A stretch of DNA of 64,000 nucleotides. It comes from Parabacteroides sp. TM07-1AC. GTDB lineage: Bacteria > Bacteroidota > Bacteroidia > Bacteroidales > Tannerellaceae. Location: assembly GCF_003480915.1 (NCBI RefSeq), contig NZ_QUKD01000001.1, positions 124,001-188,000 on the forward strand. The letters run 5' to 3'. The position numbers were made by a program, and so were the translations under genes. Position 1 is the first letter of the stretch. Each line of letters opens with the position of its first letter. This document shows, piece after piece, positions 48,672 through 58,348 of the stretch. The notes under the pieces were generated by a model. The model had not been told where the DNA came from. It worked only from the letters and a program-made list of their open reading frames with translations, and ran no database searches.

Positions 48672-49037
48672 ATGAAACGACTTACTGCAAAAGAAGAAGA
48701 GATCATGGGCTATTTTTGGAAAAAAGGTCCTCTGTTCGTAAAGCAATTGCTGGAATATTATGAAGATCCGAAGCCTCATTTCAATACGTTGTCGACCATT
48801 GTCCGCGGATTGGAGGAGAAGGGTTTTCTTTCACATAATACATTCGGGAACACGTACCAATATTATAGTGCCGTCAGTGAGGCGGAGTATAGTAAAGGTA
48901 CGCTGAAGAATGTCATTGCCAAGTATTTTAATAACTCTTACCTCGGGGTTGTATCTTCCCTGATCAAGGAGGAAGATATTTCTGTAGATGAACTCCGGCA
49001 GTTGCTGGATGAAGTAGAACAAGCTAATAAAAACTGA
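48672..49037 (+). CDS. BlaI/MecI/CopY-family transcriptional repressor
   Basis: 121 residues, standard length. Winged helix: LTAKEEEIMGYFWKKGPLFVKQLLE, then NTLSTIVRGLEEKGFLSH, where the recognition helix lies; the C-terminal helices (VVSSLIKEEDISVDELRQLL) make the dimer. It sits 4 nt before an M56/BlaR1-type gene, the standard BlaI-BlaR1 pairing, and behind two palindromic operators. The signal that lifts repression is unknown, and no beta-lactamase is near. Confidence 0.95.
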   Translation: MKRLTAKEEEIMGYFWKKGPLFVKQLLEYYEDPKPHFNTLSTIVRGLEEKGFLSHNTFGNTYQYYSAVSEAEYSKGTLKNVIAKYFNNSYLGVVSSLIKEEDISVDELRQLLDEVEQANKN

Positions 49038-49041
49038 TCGT

Positions 49042-50709
49042 ATGGGAGACTTCTTTGTTTATATCCTTAAATCGTCTGTATGCCTGGCTGTTTTCTATCT
49101 TTTCTACAGACTGTTGTTGAGCCGTGAGACTTTCCACCGTTTCAACCGTATTGCCCTGCTGAGTGTCATTGTCTTATCCGTCGCTATTCCTTTTATCCGT
49201 ATTATTACGGATGAGCCTGTCGCGATACAACGTCCGTTACTGAATTTGGAATCTCTTTTTCAGATGGCGGAGATGCAGACGGATATAGAGGTACAGACAC
49301 CTCAGTCTTTTTGGCTTCCGTTGTTGTTTGTCGTCTATTTGGCAGGCTGTGTTTTCTTCTTTCTCCGTTTTCTCTATTCGATGATCCGTATCTGGCGGAT
49401 GATCGGGAAAGGGGAGAGGACAGTGCTTTCCCAGGGATGCAAACTGGTGGTGACGAATGAGGCTGTCAGTCCGTTCAGCTGGATGGGGTACATTGTCATC
49501 TCCCGGAAAGATATGGACGAAAGCGGCGAAGAGATATTGACACACGAACTGGCACATATCGGAGCTTGCCATTCCCTGGATATGCTGGTCTGTAGCTTTT
49601 GCGTGATACTTCAGTGGTTCAATCCGGCTGTCTGGCTGCTCAAACAGGAGTTACAGAATATTCATGAATACGAAGCCGATGAGAGTGTGATCAATCACGG
49701 TGTCGATGCAAAGAGATATCAATTATTATTAATAAAAAAAGCTGTTGGTTCACAGCGCTTCACTTCTATGGCCAACAGCTTTAATCACAGTAAACTAAAA
49801 AAACGAATTACTATGATGTTAAAACGAAAATCGAATCCCTGGGCACGGCTGAAGTATCTGTATGTACTTCCGCTGACTGCGGTTGCAGTAGTTGCTTTTG
49901 CCCGTCCTGAAATCTCTCGCGAACTGGAAAAGATTTCAAGTGCCAAAATTAGCGAAATTGTTCCGGTAAAGGAAGTTATTGAGCCTAAAAAAGCAGAATC
50001 CGTTGTGGAGGCTGCTCCGGTACCGGAAGAAAAGCCGGTAGTCAAACCGGTTGTAAAAGTGACATCGAAGGTGGATACTTCGGTTCCTCAGGATACGAAG
50101 ATTATCAAGATCGAAGTGTCTCCGGTGGAAAAGAAAGAGACTGAGGATCCGCTGGAATCCATGCAGAAACAGCTGGACGACTTTTCTAAAGGGGCTGAAG
50201 ACCGTATGAAGAAGATTAAGACGAAAGTTGAAATGTCCCGCAACCTGATTCTGATAGATTATGAAGTTGCGACCTACGAGCAGTTGGATGCTGTCTCTCC
50301 GGATGATATCTTCAGTTTTTCGGTGAGTCCGAAGGACCGGAGCAAAGAACTTTTAGCGAAATATAATGCTACGGATAAGCAGGGCGTTATTTCGGTGGTA
50401 ACAAAGAAAGGTCTCGATTCCGGAAAAGTGAAAGAGAATGAAGTAAAGGTAGTGGGTCATGGGGCCATGGAAGGAAATTTGCCTGGAAATGTAAATCTTC
50501 GTATCAGAAATAGCCAAGGATCAGGAAATCCGCTTGTTTTCGTCGATGGTGTGGAACAGACAGATGAAGATGCAATTCAAAAAATAAATCCTAATATTAT
50601 TGAATCGATCTCTGTAATGAAAGATGAGTCCGCCAAAAAAATGCATGGGGAAAAAGCCCGAAACGGAGTTATTTATATAACAACAAAGAATGCATTAAAA
50701 GGGAAGTAA
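49042..50709 (+). CDS. M56/BlaR1-family membrane peptidase with C-terminal TonB-plug domain
   Basis: 555 residues. Membrane segments at about 5-22, 38-55, 92-115 and one near 280; the zinc-protease motif LTHELAHIGACHS (His168-Glu-x2-His172) and EYEADESV, the third-ligand region, are intact. After a Pro/Glu/Val/Lys-rich periplasmic stretch (about 310-400, TonB-like) the end reads NPLVFVDGVEQTDEDAIQKI, then SISVMKDESAKKMHGEKARNGVIYITT, which is the plug domain of TonB-dependent receptors. This M56-plug design occurs in Bacteroidetes. Likely role: sensing at the envelope and relieving BlaI repression by proteolysis. There is no penicillin-binding sensor domain. Confidence 0.93.
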   Translation: MGDFFVYILKSSVCLAVFYLFYRLLLSRETFHRFNRIALLSVIVLSVAIPFIRIITDEPVAIQRPLLNLESLFQMAEMQTDIEVQTPQSFWLPLLFVVYLAGCVFFFLRFLYSMIRIWRMIGKGERTVLSQGCKLVVTNEAVSPFSWMGYIVISRKDMDESGEEILTHELAHIGACHSLDMLVCSFCVILQWFNPAVWLLKQELQNIHEYEADESVINHGVDAKRYQLLLIKKAVGSQRFTSMANSFNHSKLKKRITMMLKRKSNPWARLKYLYVLPLTAVAVVAFARPEISRELEKISSAKISEIVPVKEVIEPKKAESVVEAAPVPEEKPVVKPVVKVTSKVDTSVPQDTKIIKIEVSPVEKKETEDPLESMQKQLDDFSKGAEDRMKKIKTKVEMSRNLILIDYEVATYEQLDAVSPDDIFSFSVSPKDRSKELLAKYNATDKQGVISVVTKKGLDSGKVKENEVKVVGHGAMEGNLPGNVNLRIRNSQGSGNPLVFVDGVEQTDEDAIQKINPNIIESISVMKDESAKKMHGEKARNGVIYITTKNALKGK

Positions 50710-50710
50710 G

Positions 50711-51976
50711 ATGGTAAAGACATATTTATATCAGTTGACCGTGGCTTCCTGCCTTTTTCTGGCAGCATGCAATGAGAGTAAGACGACGGACGGAAGGTTG
50801 CGTGTGATTCCGCTGGGGACAGCGATCGATGCCCGGACGGAGTTGAATGCGTCCGATTGTTTCAAGCAGGTACAGTATGTTCCGTTGGAAACAACCGACA
50901 GCAGCCTGATCGGGAAGGGACCTTATGTGCAGGTTATTAAAGACAGGATATTGGTTTCAACCAGTCAGGACCAATGCCTGATGTTTGACAAGGAAACCGG
51001 TAAATTTATCAAACAGGTCGGGCATATAGGAAACGATTCGGAAGGCTATAGAAGTGTTTTCTGCTGGGGAGATAATGAAACCGGAATGATTTATTTCAAC
51101 GGTTGGAATAAAGACCTGGTTTGTTACGATCAGAATGGGACATTCAAGGAGAAGATCAAGATTCCTTTTGAAGTGCAGGGAGCTTCATCAGCTTCTTTTG
51201 GTTGTCAGAATGACGGAACGTTTGTTCTGTATAAATCCGTTTTGTTTGGGAAAGGGGAGAACAGTCTGCTTTTCTTTAAGGATAATATGGCGATAGATTC
51301 ATGTGCTACAAGAATGGCAGTCGAAAGCCAGTCGCTTGATCCGTCTAATATAGCGTCTATAGCTGTTTTAAAGGGTGAGACTGGTGCCCAATTCTATGGA
51401 CCTACGACCTATGAAGGAGTGCTTGTTCTTGATTATAAGGAACCGGAAACCGGTAACATTATTATCAATGCCAATACCCGTTTATGGCGGCAGGATAAAG
51501 AACTTTATTTTGTGGAAGCGTATAACGATACGATCTATCAGGTGAAGGACAGGGCGTTGGTGCCGGCAAGTGTTCTTGACTTGGGGAAATATCACTGGAA
51601 TTTCTCCGAACGTTTTATGAAAAATAAAGACAATGCCGTTCTGATCACGCAGATACTCGACAGTGAGGACCGGATGGTGATCCGTTTCATTAAGGGATTG
51701 TTCCATGAACCGGTGCTGTATACAGCCGTAGTAACGAAGTCTACCGGGGAGGTTAAGGTCGGTTTGTATGCCGATGGTCTGAATGACGATCTGACGAATT
51801 ACCTGCCCCTGCAACCTATGTCGGTTTCACAGTCCGGAGAATATGCCGGTTTGATTCCGGCGGGTGACGTGGCTGCCTGGTTTGAAGAGAACGGAGATAA
51901 AGATATTCCGCAGCAAGTAAAAGCGTTGAAGCGGATAGGAGAGGAAGATAATCCGGTAGTTGTCCTGATGAAATAA
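50711..51976 (+). CDS. 6-bladed beta-propeller lipoprotein
   Basis: 421 residues. Lipoprotein signal VASCLFLAACNESK; then a repeat-rich beta protein with LDASDCFKQVQYVPLETTDSSLIG-like opening, MFDKETGKFIKQVGHIGNDSEGY and later blades, as in the Bacteroidetes 6-bladed beta-propeller (BF2992-like) family. The start is 1 nt after the M56 stop, so it is the third gene of the BlaI unit. Such proteins are often next to M56-plug proteins; ligand unknown. Confidence 0.85.
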   Translation: MVKTYLYQLTVASCLFLAACNESKTTDGRLRVIPLGTAIDARTELNASDCFKQVQYVPLETTDSSLIGKGPYVQVIKDRILVSTSQDQCLMFDKETGKFIKQVGHIGNDSEGYRSVFCWGDNETGMIYFNGWNKDLVCYDQNGTFKEKIKIPFEVQGASSASFGCQNDGTFVLYKSVLFGKGENSLLFFKDNMAIDSCATRMAVESQSLDPSNIASIAVLKGETGAQFYGPTTYEGVLVLDYKEPETGNIIINANTRLWRQDKELYFVEAYNDTIYQVKDRALVPASVLDLGKYHWNFSERFMKNKDNAVLITQILDSEDRMVIRFIKGLFHEPVLYTAVVTKSTGEVKVGLYADGLNDDLTNYLPLQPMSVSQSGEYAGLIPAGDVAAWFEENGDKDIPQQVKALKRIGEEDNPVVVLMK

Positions 51977-52013
51977 AAAAGAGCCGTAAATCATCGAATT
52001 TACGGCTCTTTTT
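51976..52013. terminator. Bidirectional intrinsic terminator
   Basis: AAAAAGAGCCGTAAAT (51976-51991) pairs with ATTTACGGCTCTTTTT (51998-52013) in a perfect 16-bp stem. It ends the BlaI operon and, on the other strand, the GH84 gene. Confidence 0.9.
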
Positions 52014-52030
52014 GTTTTCTGTTCAATGGG

Positions 52031-54547
52031 TCATTCTCTTACGATCTGGTGGATTAGGATCGGACTTTTACCAGCCGGAGTGATCGTGAGTGTCTGTATA
52101 TCGTCAAATGATATCTTGTTCAGCCTTACGTAGCCTGCATATCCACAGTACAGCATATTGTTTTCGCCTTCCTTGTCTTCACCGGAAATGGAAACCATAC
52201 TATCGTTGTCGCCTGACAGATAGAACTCGATATATTGGTCTACGCCCTCACATTTCACGTTTACTTGCTCGCCCGGTTTCAATGTTTTGTATGAATTCAG
52301 GTTGAGATCGTACATCATCAGTTCTTCGTTGATCTCGGGTATTTCCTTTGTCTTTACCGAGAAAGAAGCTACTTTCAATTCCATCTGTTTGCCGGAATTG
52401 TTGCGCATCCGGATAAAATGGGCTTTCGGATCGACGTTGCCGGCAGTGAATTTGGTCCGGTCTGCCGGAATATCGGAAAGGGGATTCCAGGTTTTACCGT
52501 CTGCCGACCATTCGAATATACGTCCTTCCACATTACTCTGCGGCAGGTTGAAAGTGAAAGATTCAGCTTCTTTCTGAATTTCCCAACCCAGGCCGATATA
52601 CTGGTCAGGTTCTACTTTGACAACTTCGAGCATAGGAACGTATGCGATCAGATTGTCATCTTCCGACCACGGTTGGTTTTTCAGTTGGCCGACATTCGTA
52701 ATGGTAGAAGCCGTACTTACCCTGATCTCGTCGGAAGGGGTTTCTGCTGTTGAGAGCAGGTTACGGCTGGTCTGCCGGTATATGTTTTCGATAAGCGGCA
52801 TAAGTACCCGGGTACTGACTTTAACGCCCTTCTGATATGGATTTTGGTTGAATGAACGGTTGATTAATTTCATACTGTCCATAACGGCCGAAACGGCAAG
52901 GAAGCGTTGCCAGGTGTTCTGACGATCTTTCTCATACCAGGCGTGCGCCATACGCAATGCATTGGTACCACATCTGCCGAGCAGTTCGAATTGCATCAGC
53001 CAGGGATTGATCTCTTTGATCAGTTCTTTGTTGTCTCCCTGGTTATAGATCAGTTCCGGGGCTGCCTGTATCTGGGCAAACAAGGCTCCGAGCTGGTTGG
53101 CATCCCTTTCGCCGAAGTGTCCGTTACGATAACCGGCGAGGAAACGGTCGGACAATGCCTGATAGCGGGTCGATTCTTCCCTGCGGTATAAATGACCGTT
53201 AGGACCCGGATCGCTGTTGTTTTCGCAGAACGTTTTGAACGCGATGGCGGCTTTCGGCATCAAATATTCGCAAGCTTTTTCCCACGCCAGTTGCGGGTCG
53301 TAGTTATGGATATTCCAGCTATACATGGCGACACCGAACAAAGCTACTTTAGATGCTTCCGCATGTTCCATCGGGTTGGCAACGAAGCCGGACAGGACGT
53401 TCGAAGCCTGTGTATCCAGTCCGTAAGCCGGACCCATCAATAAATGGTCGCGGCAGTAGTCGCTTACCGGGAAGTTCCACCAGATATAGGCAGGACGCCG
53501 GATACGTTTGTTTACCCATTCGAGACCTTCGAGTGTGATATCGTCTACCACACGGTTTCCGGTCCACATGACCTGAATTGTCGGAAGAAGTTGTTCGCCG
53601 AGGATATCCAGGTAATCGGTACGCGCCCACGAACGGTTATATTCGGTCGGGCACATGATCAGCGGCTGGACATCGTTTTTCTTTTCTACAAATTCCTTTT
53701 GAATGTAATTCATCAGGCCGGCTTGTTTGGCTGCATTGGTTCCTTCACCGGAAATGTCATCGAAGAAAACGGCAAAGGCACGTACGCCTAAATTGTACAT
53801 CTGTTCGAATTTGGCAATGACATTGCTGCTGTCGGTTGCATTCCACCGGATATCCTGTCCCGGATGGATCGCCCATACGAAATCGACTTTATTACGGGCT
53901 GCCTCGGCTGTCAGTTCCCTGATCTGATTAGCCTGTTCGGCAGGATAGGGTTCGCGCCAGCTGGCACTGTGGAAAGGATCGTCTTTCGGACCGTAAATAT
54001 AGGTGTTCATCTTGAACTCTCCGTAGAAACGAAGCTGGCTGATACGGTCGGCATGGCTCCAGGGGGTTCCGTAAAAGCCTTCGACGCTTCCCCGGTGAAG
54101 CACATCGGGATAGTCTGTAATGGTACACAGGGGAAGCATGCGTTTCCCTGCTTCATTATAGCTGACCAGCTGCTTCAATGTTTGGGCGGCATAGAACAGG
54201 GAACGGTCGTCTACGATCTCGATTGTGATCTTTTTCTTGGAGATCTCCAGAATGTAAGCACCGGAACGCTCCATTTCGGGAGTCTTTGCTTTTAGCTTTT
54301 TGATTTCCAGCGGCTGTGATTTACCGGATTGGGCGAAAGGCAATGCTTTCTTCAATATCTTCACCGCATCGGCATCCGGATTGCTGATACCTTGCAATGT
54401 ATATCCGTGGGATGGTATATATTGCTGGTTGGAAATGACAATATGTTGCGGTTGGGGATATAACTCCAAAGAGAGACTTTGGGCATAATTTATTCCCGGA
54501 ATACAACATACAAGAAGTGTCAGGAGTAGATTTGATAGTATTTGCAT
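52031..54547 (-). CDS. Beta-N-acetylglucosaminidase, GH84 (O-GlcNAcase-like)
   Basis: 838 residues with a signal peptide (MQILSNLLLTLLVCCIPGINYAQ). N-terminal alpha/beta domain, then the GH84 barrel: RGSVEGFYGTPWSHADRI, MNTYIYGPKDDPFH, and VFFDDISGEGTN whose Asp pair is the catalytic dyad for substrate-assisted hydrolysis. A helical domain (about 440-600) and C-terminal beta domain with F5/8-like features follow. It is very like the well-studied Bacteroides enzyme BtGH84. It should remove O-GlcNAc-type or terminal GlcNAc sugars in the periplasm. Terminators flank it on both sides. Confidence 0.95.
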   Translation of the reverse strand: MQILSNLLLTLLVCCIPGINYAQSLSLELYPQPQHIVISNQQYIPSHGYTLQGISNPDADAVKILKKALPFAQSGKSQPLEIKKLKAKTPEMERSGAYILEISKKKITIEIVDDRSLFYAAQTLKQLVSYNEAGKRMLPLCTITDYPDVLHRGSVEGFYGTPWSHADRISQLRFYGEFKMNTYIYGPKDDPFHSASWREPYPAEQANQIRELTAEAARNKVDFVWAIHPGQDIRWNATDSSNVIAKFEQMYNLGVRAFAVFFDDISGEGTNAAKQAGLMNYIQKEFVEKKNDVQPLIMCPTEYNRSWARTDYLDILGEQLLPTIQVMWTGNRVVDDITLEGLEWVNKRIRRPAYIWWNFPVSDYCRDHLLMGPAYGLDTQASNVLSGFVANPMEHAEASKVALFGVAMYSWNIHNYDPQLAWEKACEYLMPKAAIAFKTFCENNSDPGPNGHLYRREESTRYQALSDRFLAGYRNGHFGERDANQLGALFAQIQAAPELIYNQGDNKELIKEINPWLMQFELLGRCGTNALRMAHAWYEKDRQNTWQRFLAVSAVMDSMKLINRSFNQNPYQKGVKVSTRVLMPLIENIYRQTSRNLLSTAETPSDEIRVSTASTITNVGQLKNQPWSEDDNLIAYVPMLEVVKVEPDQYIGLGWEIQKEAESFTFNLPQSNVEGRIFEWSADGKTWNPLSDIPADRTKFTAGNVDPKAHFIRMRNNSGKQMELKVASFSVKTKEIPEINEELMMYDLNLNSYKTLKPGEQVNVKCEGVDQYIEFYLSGDNDSMVSISGEDKEGENNMLYCGYAGYVRLNKISFDDIQTLTITPAGKSPILIHQIVRE

Positions 54548-54597
54548 AGATCAACGGTTTAAGTGATTAATATTTGACTGTAAAGTTATCATTATTC

Positions 54598-54645
54598 AAT
54601 AAAAAAACAAGGATGGAACGACCTATTTCCGTTGTTCCATCCTTG
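54598..54645 (-). terminator. Intrinsic terminator upstream of the GH84 gene
   Basis: CAAGGATGGAAC (54608-54619) and GTTCCATCCTTG (54634-54645) form a 12-bp stem, followed on the minus strand by a T7 run. It ends the transglutaminase-like pair. Confidence 0.85.
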
Positions 54646-54667
54646 AATAAATATCGTTTGTATTTAT

Positions 54668-56377
54668 TTAGTCGACTGACAGTAATAGTATTTTATTCGA
54701 CTGATTTCCCCATTCTGTCAGCAGGTTGCGCAAGTTGCTAAATTCTGCAGGCGAATATAATTGCTTGTTCAGTTGCAGGCTGCGTTCAACTTCTGTCTTA
54801 TCACCGTTTTGCCGGATGGAGATAACTACTTTTCCGGCTCCGTTCTCGATTGTTTTGACAGATTCCGGAGTGGCTAGTTTCATTCCTGCCGGTATTGTCA
54901 CCGTATAGGCGTAATGTTCGTTCGCTTTACAGGGCAATAGCAGGTTTTCCTTGCGTGCCGTGTTCATATGGCAATAACTGCTGTGTGCCAGGCTGACCGG
55001 AGCATCCGGTAATGTGACCATTACATAGCCGTTGTTCGCTTTCAATGTTTGTGAAGATGTTTCCTTTCCTGCATAAGCGGCGATGTTGTCGCCATAATAA
55101 GGCAGATAGGCATCACCGATCGTGGCTTTCACCTGCGATTCAGCTTTTTCCGGTGAAACGGAAACGGATACTTCATAATTTATACGGGCATCCGGCGTAG
55201 GGATCGTAACCGGAGTTCCTGCGTTGGTCAGACTGATAACCGGTGTTTGGTTGTTCCAGCCGGCTGCTGCCATTTTGCCGGATGTCGGAGACATGATGTA
55301 TTGTTTGCCGTCTGCATGGGCTATAACGACCAATTCTTTTATTGCATTTAGTCCGAGACTGGCGGGATCGGCGTTCACACGGTAAGAAGCCGCTGTTTCT
55401 GCCTGGATGCCGACAGCATTCAGCAAGCCGTTCAGCAGGTTTGTTTTCTCTGCTTCCGTTCCGTAAGCGGAATAGAACAGGTCGTTGATCGAACGGATCT
55501 TGAATCCGGCATCGCGCAGAGGAACCTGGCTGTAACCTACGTTTTCAACTACGTGCTGAAGGATTGCCTGTAACTTTTCCGTATCGTTCTTTTTACCGGC
55601 TGTCAGATTTTCGGCGATGGCATTCAGCTGTACGTCGGTAGCTGGGGTGAACTGGGCGAATAGTCCGTTCAGGGCTTCTTTGTTGGATGCGTAAGTAGAG
55701 GCTGTCAGGAAAGGGATATCTCCATTGGCAGCGGATACAAACATATCACGGGAAGAAGCCGGCAGGTTATTCAGTTTCCAGGTTACCGTTTTCATTCCGC
55801 CTTCTGTTGCTACAGTCGGTTTGGAATTGATATTCTGTAATGTGTAAGCCAGCGGTTTGTTTTCCGGTACAGACAGGCTGACCGTATATTCTTTTACCGG
55901 CGAAGTCTGTAAAAGTTCGTCGTAGATATCCAGTTCCGGCAGATAGCCCGGTTTGGAAGTCAGGGTATAATCCAGATAGATCGTTGCACCCAGCTCCAGG
56001 CCGGTATGGACGACAACCATTTCTTTCAGATGATTGTAGGCCGGAGCGTCGGCTGCCGTGCGGGGTAATACTTCAACAAAGGCATTATCCGGTGTTTTCA
56101 CGATGTTGCCGTCTTTCTGTTTGGTGTAGGATGCATTGATCTTCAATTCCTGATATTGGGGATTGTATACAATGAAACTTTCTCCGTATGTACCGTTCAT
56201 GGCGGTGTGAGTGAAAAGGGTAAGTTCCATGTTGTAACGGAACTCCTGGCTTCCGTCCGCATTCAAAATATATGCTTTCGATAACTTTCTGTATTCGGCT
56301 TCCGGTGCAGCAAACAGAGACGCTGTAAGGGCAAGCAGACAGAGAAGCAGTGCAAATTTATTTACTATCTTAGTCAT
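54668..56377 (-). CDS. DUF3857 protein with degenerate transglutaminase-like domain
   Basis: 569 residues with a signal peptide (LLCLLALTASLFAAPEA). Same layout as its upstream neighbour: DUF3857 (about 30-230) then a transglutaminase-like core (about 240-400) and a C-terminal beta domain. The core has lost its triad: where the active protein has GVCKD it reads GTEAEKT, the His position in the NHCVAVV block is replaced (KELVVIA), and the LDPTW Asp is Ser in IMSPTSG. It is thus probably a non-catalytic partner of the 56384-58348 protein, 6 nt away in the same operon. Confidence 0.85.
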   Translation of the reverse strand: MTKIVNKFALLLCLLALTASLFAAPEAEYRKLSKAYILNADGSQEFRYNMELTLFTHTAMNGTYGESFIVYNPQYQELKINASYTKQKDGNIVKTPDNAFVEVLPRTAADAPAYNHLKEMVVVHTGLELGATIYLDYTLTSKPGYLPELDIYDELLQTSPVKEYTVSLSVPENKPLAYTLQNINSKPTVATEGGMKTVTWKLNNLPASSRDMFVSAANGDIPFLTASTYASNKEALNGLFAQFTPATDVQLNAIAENLTAGKKNDTEKLQAILQHVVENVGYSQVPLRDAGFKIRSINDLFYSAYGTEAEKTNLLNGLLNAVGIQAETAASYRVNADPASLGLNAIKELVVIAHADGKQYIMSPTSGKMAAAGWNNQTPVISLTNAGTPVTIPTPDARINYEVSVSVSPEKAESQVKATIGDAYLPYYGDNIAAYAGKETSSQTLKANNGYVMVTLPDAPVSLAHSSYCHMNTARKENLLLPCKANEHYAYTVTIPAGMKLATPESVKTIENGAGKVVISIRQNGDKTEVERSLQLNKQLYSPAEFSNLRNLLTEWGNQSNKILLLSVD

Positions 56378-56383
56378 CGTCTT

Positions 56384-58348
56384 TTACTTTTTAATAATTA
56401 AATAATCTCCGAACCCTTTATGTGCATTGACGGCTGAACGGAAACCATCCCAGTCGCTTGCTTCGTATACACGTTTCTTTAAAGCGAGTTTTTGATGAAG
56501 TGTCACTTTGTCGCCTTGCTGGCTTAATGAGCCTTCGAAGTCGGCAGCGTCGCTTTGCTTGTTTTCGTTTTTAACTTCATTCAGCAGTGTATATCCTTTC
56601 GGAAGCTGGATCGTTTCGTCCAGTTCAACCAGGCGTGAACAAGCGTCTTTAAAGCCATACTGACGTTCGGCGAGGTCGGTGTTGATACGCAGGTAGCTTT
56701 TTACCTGGTTATAGAGGTTGTTCATGACCAGCGGTTTGAATGCCAGCTCTTCTTTTCCTGCAATCGCATATTCCGGAATTTCGTAGCGGAACGTGATTTT
56801 GATAGGGGCAGCCTGATAGTCTTTCGGATCTTTACCATAATCGACGCTGATCAGGCGGGCTTTAGGAGAAACATTCAGCAGCTGGCTTTCCAGCATGTTT
56901 TTCCATTGTGACTGCCAGCCACGGGTAAACATTCCGCGGATATTACTGTCCGACTGGCCTTCGGCTGTGATGGTGAACTGCCCGGTCAATGTGCCTTTTG
57001 CATCCAGTTTGTTGTTTGCATGAATGCGTACGTAATGGTTTTCCGGAGCGGAAACCGGAGTCAGGCAAAGGTCTGAACCTTCGGGAACACCCGGCAGATA
57101 GTTTTGCTGTTGTTCGGCGCTGCTCCACAATTCGCGACAGAAAGGAACCCAGGTCGGATCGAGCGGCATATAGGTACCGTTGGATAACTTAACGACAGCG
57201 ACGCAATGGTTGAAATGGTCTGCCGGGATACTTTCCACGCGGCTGCCTGCCATTGTCATGGCCGGGTAAGCTTCGAAGCCTGCCATACGCAGGAAGGAGA
57301 TCAGTGTTCCGGCAATGTCTTTACAAACACCGCAACGGTCGGTATAATTCATTTTGGTATTATGGAGCGTATAGCCTTCGCCTTTCCCCATAGAGATACC
57401 GGAATAACGGATATTATCGGCGACCCAGTGGGTGAGGACAGCTATCTTTTCCATTTCGGTTTTCTTGCCTTTGATCAACTCGTCTACTTTTTTCTGGGCT
57501 TCAGGTAGTGGAGCAAAGCTTCCGTAATCTTCGTTAACCTTATTGAACCATAGTGATTTATCCTGCCATTTCGGAGTGGATGACATCATCAATTTCGGAG
57601 CGGCATCGAACAGGTTTACCATATTGGGTTCCTGCTTGGTCGGCATGATGTCGTTTGTAGAGAATGTGTATGCCTTGCGTCCGTCTTCGTAACGCATGGA
57701 AGAAGCACAGTCACCCTGATAGAACTGGAACTGCATTTCTTTCTCCATCGGGATGGATACTTTGTATACTTTGCGCACAGTCGGTTCCGTTACCCAGAAA
57801 GGAACGATGTCATAGAATTGTCCGCGCATAGGAGGGATGAAACGGGATTCGTCATCGCCGCCGTCTGCCAATAATGCGTAGGTGAAACCTTTCTTGTCGA
57901 TTTCATAGTCCAGGATGTCGCCCGGATTCAACTGGCCTACTTCAAGCATGATCTGACGGGCTCCCCAATAGATGGCGCGTGCCGGTGCTGCATAGTCGCA
58001 GGCTTGCGTAACATCCAGGTTGATCACGTCGCCGTTGGCACGGTAAACGGTTGCTCTCTTGAACTGTGCAAAAGCCGTCAGCGGATCGTAATCATATTTG
58101 ATGATGCGATTGGCGACTGCTCCGCGGGGAGTCTGGATCTTGATGGTTTTGCAGACAGAAAAAGAGCCTGAACCGGTCGGTTGTACGGTTACGGATGTAC
58201 TGTCCAGCAAATTGACGCAATCAAATCCGGCATAAACTTCCGGCTTCTGAAGCGTCGGGTCCGGTGCGAACCGGCAACTTTCTCCACTCTGTCCGTAGGC
58301 AGAGGTAAAAGTGAGAAGTGATAATAATATAACATTCAAATGTTTCAT
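56384..58348 (-). CDS. DUF3857/transglutaminase-like periplasmic protein
   Basis: 654 residues with a signal peptide (MKHLNVILLSLLTFTSAYGQ). N-terminal DUF3857 domain, central transglutaminase core with an intact Cys-His-Asp triad (RCGVCKDIAGTL, FNHCVAVVKL, MPLDPTWVPF), and a C-terminal DUF2569-like beta domain. Such proteins are common in Bacteroidetes; the substrate (cross-linking or proteolysis) is unknown. Its ATG overlaps the stop of the HNH nuclease gene upstream (ATGA), an unexpected coupling to a defence-type gene. Confidence 0.88.
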   Translation of the reverse strand: MKHLNVILLSLLTFTSAYGQSGESCRFAPDPTLQKPEVYAGFDCVNLLDSTSVTVQPTGSGSFSVCKTIKIQTPRGAVANRIIKYDYDPLTAFAQFKRATVYRANGDVINLDVTQACDYAAPARAIYWGARQIMLEVGQLNPGDILDYEIDKKGFTYALLADGGDDESRFIPPMRGQFYDIVPFWVTEPTVRKVYKVSIPMEKEMQFQFYQGDCASSMRYEDGRKAYTFSTNDIMPTKQEPNMVNLFDAAPKLMMSSTPKWQDKSLWFNKVNEDYGSFAPLPEAQKKVDELIKGKKTEMEKIAVLTHWVADNIRYSGISMGKGEGYTLHNTKMNYTDRCGVCKDIAGTLISFLRMAGFEAYPAMTMAGSRVESIPADHFNHCVAVVKLSNGTYMPLDPTWVPFCRELWSSAEQQQNYLPGVPEGSDLCLTPVSAPENHYVRIHANNKLDAKGTLTGQFTITAEGQSDSNIRGMFTRGWQSQWKNMLESQLLNVSPKARLISVDYGKDPKDYQAAPIKITFRYEIPEYAIAGKEELAFKPLVMNNLYNQVKSYLRINTDLAERQYGFKDACSRLVELDETIQLPKGYTLLNEVKNENKQSDAADFEGSLSQQGDKVTLHQKLALKKRVYEASDWDGFRSAVNAHKGFGDYLIIKK

